Positions 53,624 to 60,461 of a stretch of DNA of 64,000 nucleotides are shown here, one piece after another. A program made the translations under genes and the position numbers. Source of the stretch: 630D-37 sp037478835 (GTDB taxonomy: Bacteria; Chloroflexota; Anaerolineae; Anaerolineales; Villigracilaceae); NCBI GenBank assembly GCA_037478835.1, contig JBBFLV010000005.1, forward strand, positions 124,001 through 188,000, in the 5' to 3' direction. Numbering within the stretch: position 1 is the first letter of the stretch; each line of letters starts with the position of its first letter. The notes under the pieces are model-generated. The model made no database searches. It was not told where the DNA came from and saw only the letters and a list, made by a program, of their open reading frames with translations.

Positions 53624-54457
53624 TTATTCCAGCACCAGGTTGTCAATCAGGCGGGTTTTGCCGATAAACACGGCCATCGAAAGCAGCGCCTTGCCGCGCA
53701 CCTGATCGAGTTCTTGTAGCGTATCATAGTCGGCACACGAGATGTATTGCACCTGCGCCAGCGGCTCGCTTTCCAGCACCTGGCGCATGATCGTTCGGAG
53801 CCGCTCCGCATCCCGCTCGCCTTCCCGATAGGCGGCTTCCGCTGCTCGCAGGGCACGGTAGAGCACAGTCGCCGCTTGGCGCTCGGTCGGCGAGAGGTAG
53901 GTGTTGCGGCTGGACATGGCCAGACCATCCGCTTCTCGCACGGTGGGGCAAACGATGATCTCGATCGGGTAGCTGAGGTCGCGCGTCATCTGGCGGATCA
54001 CCGCCGCCTGTTGGGCATCCTTCTGTCCGAAATAGGCCCGTTGGGGGCGCACGGCGTTGAAGAGCTTGCTCACCACCGTGGTCACGCCGCGAAAGTGACC
54101 GGGGCGCATCGCTCCCTCCAACGGCTTGGTCAGCTCCTCTACCGTGACCCAGGTCTGATAGCCGGGGGGATACATCTCCTCCACCGTCGGCGTCCAGACG
54201 AGGTCCACGTCTAGCGGTGTCAACAGGCGCAGGTCCCGCTCCAGATCACGGGGATAGCGATTCAGGTCCTCCTGTGGACCGAACTGGGTGGGGTTGACAA
54301 AGATGCTCACCACGACGATGGCGCATTCTTGTTTGGCGCGTCGCACCAGCGAAAGGTGTCCCTCGTGCAAGTAGCCCATCGTCGGCACAAACCCGACCGG
54401 CTCGGCCAGGTTCTCCCGTTCCTTCCAGAGCTCTTCAAGCGTTGTCACCACCTTCAT
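53624..54457 (-). CDS. panC: Pantothenate synthetase
   Basis: ATP-dependent ligation of pantoate and beta-alanine for coenzyme A. 277 residues. PTMGYLHEGHLSLV (HIGH-type), FVNPTQFGPQEDLNRYPRD, GQKDAQQAAVIRQM and the MSSRN loop (KMSKS equivalent). AAGGAG before ATG. A TATACT -10 box is seen at 54518-54513 on the minus strand, with heptamer repeats directly upstream of it. Alone, without panB or panD nearby. Confidence 0.96.
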   Translation of the reverse strand: MKVVTTLEELWKERENLAEPVGFVPTMGYLHEGHLSLVRRAKQECAIVVVSIFVNPTQFGPQEDLNRYPRDLERDLRLLTPLDVDLVWTPTVEEMYPPGYQTWVTVEELTKPLEGAMRPGHFRGVTTVVSKLFNAVRPQRAYFGQKDAQQAAVIRQMTRDLSYPIEIIVCPTVREADGLAMSSRNTYLSPTERQAATVLYRALRAAEAAYREGERDAERLRTIMRQVLESEPLAQVQYISCADYDTLQELDQVRGKALLSMAVFIGKTRLIDNLVLE

Positions 54458-54525
54458 GTGTGCTCTCCTTATCCTAGGATTGGACGGGCTGGGAGCCCTC
54501 CTGCATGGCTACAGTATACTTTATC

Positions 54526-54589
54526 TGACGGTGGACGGTAGACCGTGGAGGGTAGACGGTAGACCGTGGACGGTAGACTGTGGAGGGTG
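54526..54589 (+). repeat. Heptamer repeat locus 12
   Basis: About nine units (TGGACGG, TAGACCG, TGGAGGG, TAGACGG, TAGACCG, TGGACGG, TAGACTG, TGGAGGG and an edge unit) between panC and the AbiEii-like gene, directly upstream of the panC -10 box. Confidence 0.9.
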
Positions 54590-54610
54590 GGGGATAGTGG
54601 AACAAGACAT

Positions 54611-54634
54611 GCCCTCCACGTTATTCTGGAGGGC
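54611..54634. terminator. Hairpin at the 3' end of the AbiEii-like gene
   Basis: A perfect 8-bp stem, GCCCTCCA with TGGAGGGC, and an eight-base loop, starting three bases after the toxin-like gene's stop. There is no T-run on the minus strand, so termination is possible but unproven. Confidence 0.5.
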
Positions 54635-54637
54635 TTT

Positions 54638-55312
54638 CTACTCCGACCAGAGATCTTCCAAGTGCTTGCGGCCTGCGGCCAACGCTTGTGCTTCGAGGAA
54701 GCGCTTGATCGCCGCCCAGGAGACCGGTTTGAGCATTCGCGGCATAGGGGTGGCTTCGGCATCGTTAAAATAGGTCAGGGCGCGCATGGCACTGACGGCA
54801 AACGTGCGAACTCTGGCATATTTCACCGCCGCCACTTCGAATAGCCGTTCTAGCGAGGTGTGTTGGAGGATAAAGTAAAGGTCTACATAGTCCTTGCGGG
54901 TGCCTCGGCCGGTAATGGCTGCCAGCTTCATGGCGCCGATTTCTTCGATAGTGGCAAGCGGTACTCCTTCTATCAGCGCAGGTTTTTGCACCAGAGGGTA
55001 CAGAGCCAAACGGAAAAAGCTCACGCCAACGCCACGCCAGTTGACCACAAAGGTCATGTCTGTATCGAAGAGAATGTTCAGAGCGGGATCGTCGAAAGCC
55101 GCACGGAGCATTGCCCGTTCCTCTGCTCCAACCGCATCGGGGGACTCGGAGAAAAAGTCGAGATCGACGGAAAAGCGATGGCCTAGGTGCAATGCCAAGC
55201 CGGTGCCTCCGGCCAGGTAGTAACGGTGGATGAAAGGCAAGGTGGCGGCAATGCGGAAGGCCTGCCGCGTTTCGCTCGTCAGGGCTTCCCAATGCGGGTT
55301 CAGAAGGGCCAT
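54638..55312 (-). CDS. AbiEii/AbiGii-type nucleotidyltransferase toxin
   Basis: 224 residues. The nucleotidyltransferase core is YYLAGGTGLALHLGHRFSVDLDFFSE (about 31-56, GGT plus S-x-DLD catalytic acids), with GIGVSFF-type GVGVSFFRLALYP, IEEIGAMKLAAITGRGTRKDYVDLYFIL further on. Such proteins block growth, probably by modifying tRNA or another RNA, as part of type IV toxin-antitoxin or phage-defence pairs. The start overlaps the end of the DUF6922 gene by 13 bases. The usual AbiEi antitoxin is absent and DUF6922 takes its place. Confidence 0.85.
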   Translation of the reverse strand: MALLNPHWEALTSETRQAFRIAATLPFIHRYYLAGGTGLALHLGHRFSVDLDFFSESPDAVGAEERAMLRAAFDDPALNILFDTDMTFVVNWRGVGVSFFRLALYPLVQKPALIEGVPLATIEEIGAMKLAAITGRGTRKDYVDLYFILQHTSLERLFEVAAVKYARVRTFAVSAMRALTYFNDAEATPMPRMLKPVSWAAIKRFLEAQALAAGRKHLEDLWSE

Positions 55313-55605
55313 ATCTGCTTGGCTTCTTTGCGAAAAGGGGCTCGTCGCCAGGAGCGCAGGCCGAGCAATTTTCGCCAGAAGGTGAACGTCGGAGGCGATA
55401 ACAGACGCTCACCGTGCCGGCGCACGAACTCGCGAATTCGCTCGATCCCGTAGGACTTGATCAGCCAGCGCAGTTCCTCCCACGTGCCGTATTCGAGCGT
55501 ACGTTGGATGATCAGATCGGCATCTTGTTCTAGGTTGAGATGCTCTGGATCGTATTCCTGGAAATGCGGCCAGAGGCCACGGGGAATACCGACGGGAGGG
55601 GTCAC
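55300..55605 (-). CDS. DUF6922-like protein, probable partner of the AbiEii-type toxin
   Basis: 101 residues starting at GTG 55605. The core GLWPHFQEYDPEHLNL, IQRTLEYGTWEELRWLI and FVRRHGERLLSPPTFTFW is what I know as DUF6922, a small family often next to AbiEii-type genes. The start is chosen because TATAAT lies seven bases upstream on the minus strand and the upstream open frame (to 55860) runs through palindromes. It is transcribed first, as antitoxins often are; that role is inference. Confidence 0.7.
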   Translation of the reverse strand: MTPPVGIPRGLWPHFQEYDPEHLNLEQDADLIIQRTLEYGTWEELRWLIKSYGIERIREFVRRHGERLLSPPTFTFWRKLLGLRSWRRAPFRKEAKQIWPF

Positions 55606-55618
55606 ATCAAAAATTATA
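55606..55618 (-). promoter_or_regulatory. Leaderless-type -10 box
   Basis: Perfect TATAAT (55618-55613, minus strand) ending seven bases before GTG 55605. Confidence 0.6.
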
Positions 55619-55755
55619 ACATCGCTCGATAAGGCCGAACGCGGATGGGAGATCAGCTCATGCACTTTTGGGCACAGGTGCTGAAGGAACAGGCAGTCGT
55701 CATCTGAGCGGCTATCCGGACTGCACTTTTTTGTCCTCCGTTTATGCGGCGTGTA

Positions 55756-55778
55756 GGACAAACGCTTTGCGTTTGTCC
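55756..55778. repeat. Perfect palindrome
   Basis: GGACAAACGC and GCGTTTGTCC arms with a three-base loop, in the 433-base divergent gap. No T-run follows directly. Confidence 0.7.
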
Positions 55779-55797
55779 AAGAATGCTTGTGTTTTTT

Positions 55798-55817
55798 GAA
55801 CAGGCTGAAGCCCGTTC
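55798..55817. repeat. REP-like palindrome
   Basis: GAACAGGCT and AGCCCGTTC arms with a GA loop and one mismatch, of the GGGCTTCAGCCC type scattered in many bacterial genomes. It lies 20 bases after the previous palindrome. Confidence 0.6.
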
Positions 55818-55901
55818 TACGTACAGCGAGACACCGAGGATTACCTACATCGCATCCCAATCATCCTATCCTTATCCCCTACCATCCTAATATCTCCAAC
55901 A

Positions 55902-55964
55902 TTTTCCCTCTTTCTTCCTCCATCTTCCCTCTTTCTTCCTCCATCTTCCCTCTTTCTTCCTCCT
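55902..55964. repeat. Pyrimidine-only tandem repeat, three 21-base units
   Basis: Three near-identical copies of a unit made almost wholly of C and T (55902-55922, 55923-55943, 55944-55964), followed by C-rich sequence that runs straight into heptamer locus 13. Confidence 0.9.
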
Positions 55965-55970
55965 CCCCCC

Positions 55971-56002
55971 TCCACCGTCCACGGTCTACCGTCCACCGTC
56001 TC
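55971..56002 (-). repeat. Heptamer repeat locus 13
   Basis: Four to five units reading GTGGACG, GTAGACC, GTGGACG on the minus strand. It ends at the base before the -35 box of the following gene's promoter. Confidence 0.88.
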
Positions 56003-56038
56003 TTGCTACATTCGCCCAGGCGTGATACACTATATTTT
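56003..56038 (+). promoter_or_regulatory. Leaderless promoter of the receiver/transposase-like fusion gene
   Basis: -35 TTGCTA (56003-56008), 17-base spacer, -10 TACACT (56026-56031), then seven bases to GTG 56039. The best-formed leaderless promoter in the window. Confidence 0.75.
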
Positions 56039-57664
56039 GTGAGTGCTGTGCTGATCGTCTCTGCGGACCGTGAAGCCGGCCAGAGGCTGGCAGAATGGGC
56101 GCGCGTTGCTGTGCCGCAGGTCTTCTGCGCGACCCATAAGGCCGAGGCGGTGGTGCTGGCACACGATGAGGGGTGTACGTTGGCGCTGATCGATGATTCC
56201 CTGGGGGTACAAACGCTGCGCGAGATCGCCGAGGCCTTGCGATTGGTGATGCCGGAGATGGCTCTGACTTTCCTTCAGGGGGAGGAGGCCTTGCCTGCAA
56301 TGCCCTCGCTGCGGCCTTATGCGATCTTGCAGAAGCCGATCACGCAGGAAAAGCTGCTCGCCCTCCTACAAGGTGAAATGGAACCGGCTCGCCCGGCCTC
56401 GCCGGCGGAGCAGGCGGGAGAAGAGGAGAAAAGCTGGTTAGAAGATGCCAACCGCGCCGCCCGCCACCTGACGCAGCTCACCCTCGAATCGGCAGCCCAG
56501 GCGGCCATGCTCCTGCAACAGGGGCGCGTGTGGGCCTATGCCGGCCAGTTGACGCAAGAGGCGATCACCGAACTGGAGCGCCTGGTCGAGCACATCGCCC
56601 GACAGAAGGGGGGCGATATTCTGCGCTTCATTCATTTGAACAGCACCCGTGCCGAGCACCTGATCTATATCACCGAGATGGAGGAGGGGGTACTACTGGC
56701 ACTGGTCTTCGATGCCGAGACGCCTTTCAGCGTGCTGCGCGCCCAGGCGAATCGCTTGACTACGATGCTTCGCCAGGGGCCGGTCGCGGGGACGCCTGCG
56801 CCTCCACCGAGCTCAGAGCCACCACCGAGGCCGCAGCCACCTTCTGACCCCCTTCCGTCGCCTTCCCCAATGGACGAAAGCGAAAACGCGGGGCCGGCCC
56901 TCCCATCGATTGCCGATATTCTGGGAATAGTGCCGGCGCCGGAGCCGGAAGTGAGCCAAGATCCCCTGCCCGCGCCGACAGCAGTTGAGGAGGAGTTACC
57001 CGCCGAGCCGGCTGCTCCATCCCCTCGCGTCAGCCTGGAAAGCTCACCGGCCATTCCGTTGCCCAAGGCCTCCCGATCGGCGGTGGATGTGGAGGAACTG
57101 GCCGAAACGCGGCGTCACGATCCGCAGGAGCTGGCCGAAACCCGCAAGAGCGCCAAGAAGATGGCCGAAGAGCTCCTGCGCGAAGCGGATGTGCTGGGTG
57201 AAACGCGGCCGCATACGCCGGAAGAAGCACGCGCCCATGGGTTGCCCGAACCGATCAGCCCGGCGCGCGCCGAGCTGACTTTTGCCTGTCTGCTCATCCC
57301 GCGTTTTGCCACGCACCACCTGACCGGTGACCTCGCCAGCCGCCTGGCCGAATGGGTGCCTTCGATTTGCATTGCCTACGGCTGGAGGCTGGAACACCTT
57401 TCCATCCGGCCGGAATACCTGCAATGGGTGGTGAGCGTGCCGCCTTCCACTTCGCCGGGCATGCTCATGCGCCTGATGCGCATGCAAACTTCCGAGCGCA
57501 TCTTTGCCGAATTCCCGCGCCTGAAGCAGGAGAACCCCTCCGGCGATTTCTGGGCGCCGGGTTACCTGATCATGGGAAGCAACCAGCCACACCCGCCTCA
57601 GCTCGTCCGCAACTACATTCTGGAAACGCGGCGACACCAGGGCATTTCCCATCCTCGTCTGTAA
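56039..57664 (+). CDS. Receiver-like / roadblock-like protein with a C-terminal IS200-type (Y1) transposase-like domain
   Basis: 541 residues from GTG 56039. Residues 1-115 resemble a response-regulator receiver (AVLIVSADREAGQRLAEW, ALIDDSLGVQTLREIAE, AILQKPITQEKLLALL). About 135-240 resembles a roadblock/LC7 domain (LTLESAAQAAMLLQQGRVWAYAG). A Pro/Glu-rich linker of about 170 residues follows. Residues 411-541 align along their whole length with Y1 transposases: WRLEHLSIRPEYLQWVVSVP, SPGMLMRLMRMQTSERIFAE, FWAPGYLI, and VRNYILE with the possible nucleophile Tyr526. The HUH pair is replaced (Tyr460, Gln462), so nuclease activity is unlikely. Probably a domesticated nucleic-acid-binding domain. 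Eight bases upstream of polA. Confidence 0.75.
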   Translation: MSAVLIVSADREAGQRLAEWARVAVPQVFCATHKAEAVVLAHDEGCTLALIDDSLGVQTLREIAEALRLVMPEMALTFLQGEEALPAMPSLRPYAILQKPITQEKLLALLQGEMEPARPASPAEQAGEEEKSWLEDANRAARHLTQLTLESAAQAAMLLQQGRVWAYAGQLTQEAITELERLVEHIARQKGGDILRFIHLNSTRAEHLIYITEMEEGVLLALVFDAETPFSVLRAQANRLTTMLRQGPVAGTPAPPPSSEPPPRPQPPSDPLPSPSPMDESENAGPALPSIADILGIVPAPEPEVSQDPLPAPTAVEEELPAEPAAPSPRVSLESSPAIPLPKASRSAVDVEELAETRRHDPQELAETRKSAKKMAEELLREADVLGETRPHTPEEARAHGLPEPISPARAELTFACLLIPRFATHHLTGDLASRLAEWVPSICIAYGWRLEHLSIRPEYLQWVVSVPPSTSPGMLMRLMRMQTSERIFAEFPRLKQENPSGDFWAPGYLIMGSNQPHPPQLVRNYILETRRHQGISHPRL

Positions 57665-57671
57665 TTAATCC

Positions 57672-60452
57672 ATGCCTCCCACGCTCTACCTTTTAGACGG
57701 TCATGCATTGGCATACCGAGCCTATTTTGCCCTGACGGTGGGCACGCGCCAGCCGCTCCAAACCTCGCGTGGCGAGCCGACGGCCGCCGTCTACGGCTTC
57801 ACCAGCATTCTGCTGCGCATTCTGGAGCAGGAGAAGCCGGAATACCTGGCGATCGCCTTCGATGCCGGGCGTACGTTCCGCGATGATATTTTCCCGGAAT
57901 ACAAGGCGACGCGCGCCAAGATGCCGGACGAAATGCGCGTGCAAATGGATCGGATTCGTCAGGTGGTGGAGGCCTTCGGCATTCCGCGGTTGGAGATCGA
58001 GGGCTACGAGGCCGACGACATCCTAGGTAGCGCCGCCCGGCAGGCTGTGCAGGAGGGATACGGGGTCAAGATCATCACCGGCGATCGCGATCTGCTCCAA
58101 TTGGTGGGGCCACGGGTGGCGGTGGTGTTGCCGGGCAAGAGCCTGAGCGAATCGGTCACCTTCCTGAGCGCCGAAGAGGTCTTGGCCTTTATGGGGGTGC
58201 GCCCAGAGCAGATCGTGGACTTCAAGGCGCTGGCCGGGGATAAATCCGATAACATCCCAGGCGTGCCGGGGATCGGCGAGAAGACGGCGCAACAGCTGCT
58301 GCAGCAATACGGCTCTCTGGATGAAATCTATGCCCATCTGGAGGCGATCGAGCCGCGCTGGCGCGCCAAGCTAGAGGCCGGGCGGGAGATGGCCTACCTC
58401 AGCCGCGAGCTGGCGCGCATTCGCACCGATCTGCCTCTCTCGTTCGAGATCGAGCAGGCGCGTAGCGGTCAAATGGACCTGCGGCGGTTGGAGGCGCTCT
58501 TTGCCGAGCTGGAGTTTCGGTCGCTGCTGCGGCGTCTGAGCGGCTCCGCAGCCCGAGGTCCCCGACAGGAGGCGGGCGAGGCGCAGCTGCCCCTTTTCAG
58601 CACCCCGGCGCCGAGCGTGGAGAGCCGGCCCAGGTCGGCAGCGGAGCGGCGGGTCTCCCTGATCGATACCCCAGAGAAGCTAGAAACCCTGCGGCAGGCC
58701 TTGGAAGAGGCCGAGACGATCGCCTTCGATACCGAAACGACCTCGCAGGATGAGATGGAAGCCGAGCTGGTGGGGCTGGCGCTGGCGGTGCGCGAGGGGG
58801 AGGGGTATTATCTGCCGTTTGGCCATCGCGAGGGGCAAAACCTGCCGTTGACGGCGCTCGAAGCGCTGCGCCCGTATTTGACCGATGGGCGCAAGGCCAA
58901 GATCGGGCATCACCTGAAGTATGACTACATCGTGCTGGCGCGATACGGGCTACGGGTGACGCCCCTGACCTTCGATACGATGATCGCCGAGTGGCTGTGC
59001 AACCCGGATTCGCAAAATCGCGGCCTGAAGAACTTGGCACAGGCACGCTTGGGACAGACGATGACGCCGATCGAGGCGCTGATCGGGAGCGGCAGGGCAC
59101 AAAAGAGCATGGCCGAGGTGCCACCCCAGGTGGTTGCCGAATATGCCGCGGCGGATGCCGAAGTCACGCTGCGCCTGATGCCGCTTTTGCGGGAGGAGTT
59201 GCAGGAGCGGAATGCGTTGCGCTTGCTCGAAGAGGTGGAGATGCCGCTGGTGACGGTGCTGGCCGAGATGGAAATGCGCGGCGTGCGGGTGGATGTGCCG
59301 TTTCTGCGCGAGTTCGGCGAGAACCTGCAGCGGCGCATGGCCGAGCTGGAGGAGGAAGTCTATCGGCTGGTGGGGAAGCGCTTTAACCTGAATTCGCCGC
59401 AGCAACTCTCGGAAGCGCTCTTTGAGCACCTGGGGCTGGTGCCGCCAGATCGCGGACGGCGCACGCAGAGCGGTCACTACTCGACCTCGGCAGAGGTGCT
59501 GGAGGCCCTGCGCGGCCGGCATCCGGTGATCGAGCACATTTTGGAGCATCGTGAGCTGGCAAAGCTCAAATCCACCTACGTGGATGGGCTATTGGAGGCA
59601 GTGGACGAGGCCGGGCGCGTGCACACCTCGTATAGCCAGACGGCCGTGGTCACCGGGCGGCTTTCCTCCTCGAACCCGAACCTGCAGAATATCCCCATTC
59701 GCACCGAGACGGGGCGGCAGCTGCGGCGCGCGTTTATCGCCACGCCGGGCTACGTGCTGATCTCCGCCGATTATTCGCAGATCGAGCTGCGCATCATGGC
59801 GCACCTTTCCGAAGATGAGAACATGATCGCCGCCTTCCGTGCCGGGCAGGATATTCACCAGGCGACGGCGGCGGCGATCTATGGTGTGCCGCCGGAGACG
59901 GTGACCAAAGAGATGCGCCGTCACGCCAAAGCGGTGAACTTCGGCCTGATCTACGGGATGACCCCCTACGGCCTGACGCGCAGCACCGACCTGACCCTGG
60001 CCGAGGCCGAGGCCTTTGTCGAGGCCTATTTCCGGCGCTTTCCACGAGTGCGCGCCTATTTGGACGAGGTGCGCCGTTCGGTGCGGCGACAGGGCTACGT
60101 CGAAACCCTGCTGGGGCGCAGACGCTATTTCCCGACCCTGGTAGGTCAACCTTTGAATGCCAAGCTGCGCGAGGAGCGCGAAGCGATCAACGCTCCCATC
60201 CAAGGCACGGCGGCGGACATTATGAAGTTGGCAATGATCCGCATTTCGCAGCGTCTAAAAGAGCGTGGCTTGCGCGGGCAGATGCTCCTCCAAGTGCACG
60301 ATGAGGTGGTGCTCGAATGTCCGCAAGAGGAATTGCAAGCCACGGCGCGCCTGGTGCAGGAGGAAATGGAAAACGCCTATTCCTTGCGCGTGCCGCTGGT
60401 CGCCGAGGTGCGTTGGGGACAAAATTGGGGAGAGATGGAAAGTGTGGGGTAA
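57672..60452 (+). CDS. polA: DNA polymerase I
   Basis: 926 residues, full length. The 5' nuclease domain (about 1-290) has LLDGHALAYRAYFAL and GVPGIGEKTAQQLL; the 3'-5' exonuclease (about 335-515) keeps its acids in FDTETTSQDEME (about 352), HHLKYD and YAAADAEVTLRL, so proofreading should be active; the polymerase (about 520-926) has SADYSQIELR (near 697), RRHAKAVNFGLIYG and QVHDEVVLE (near 875). No ribosome site is visible before ATG 57672. Confidence 0.97.
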   Translation: MPPTLYLLDGHALAYRAYFALTVGTRQPLQTSRGEPTAAVYGFTSILLRILEQEKPEYLAIAFDAGRTFRDDIFPEYKATRAKMPDEMRVQMDRIRQVVEAFGIPRLEIEGYEADDILGSAARQAVQEGYGVKIITGDRDLLQLVGPRVAVVLPGKSLSESVTFLSAEEVLAFMGVRPEQIVDFKALAGDKSDNIPGVPGIGEKTAQQLLQQYGSLDEIYAHLEAIEPRWRAKLEAGREMAYLSRELARIRTDLPLSFEIEQARSGQMDLRRLEALFAELEFRSLLRRLSGSAARGPRQEAGEAQLPLFSTPAPSVESRPRSAAERRVSLIDTPEKLETLRQALEEAETIAFDTETTSQDEMEAELVGLALAVREGEGYYLPFGHREGQNLPLTALEALRPYLTDGRKAKIGHHLKYDYIVLARYGLRVTPLTFDTMIAEWLCNPDSQNRGLKNLAQARLGQTMTPIEALIGSGRAQKSMAEVPPQVVAEYAAADAEVTLRLMPLLREELQERNALRLLEEVEMPLVTVLAEMEMRGVRVDVPFLREFGENLQRRMAELEEEVYRLVGKRFNLNSPQQLSEALFEHLGLVPPDRGRRTQSGHYSTSAEVLEALRGRHPVIEHILEHRELAKLKSTYVDGLLEAVDEAGRVHTSYSQTAVVTGRLSSSNPNLQNIPIRTETGRQLRRAFIATPGYVLISADYSQIELRIMAHLSEDENMIAAFRAGQDIHQATAAAIYGVPPETVTKEMRRHAKAVNFGLIYGMTPYGLTRSTDLTLAEAEAFVEAYFRRFPRVRAYLDEVRRSVRRQGYVETLLGRRRYFPTLVGQPLNAKLREEREAINAPIQGTAADIMKLAMIRISQRLKERGLRGQMLLQVHDEVVLECPQEELQATARLVQEEMENAYSLRVPLVAEVRWGQNWGEMESVG

Positions 60453-60461
60453 AATAGGAGC

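Noticed and set aside
55606..55860. Upstream extension of the DUF6922 gene (85 extra codons)
   Set aside because: Passes through two palindromes and lies upstream of the TATAAT-N7-GTG; not protein-like.
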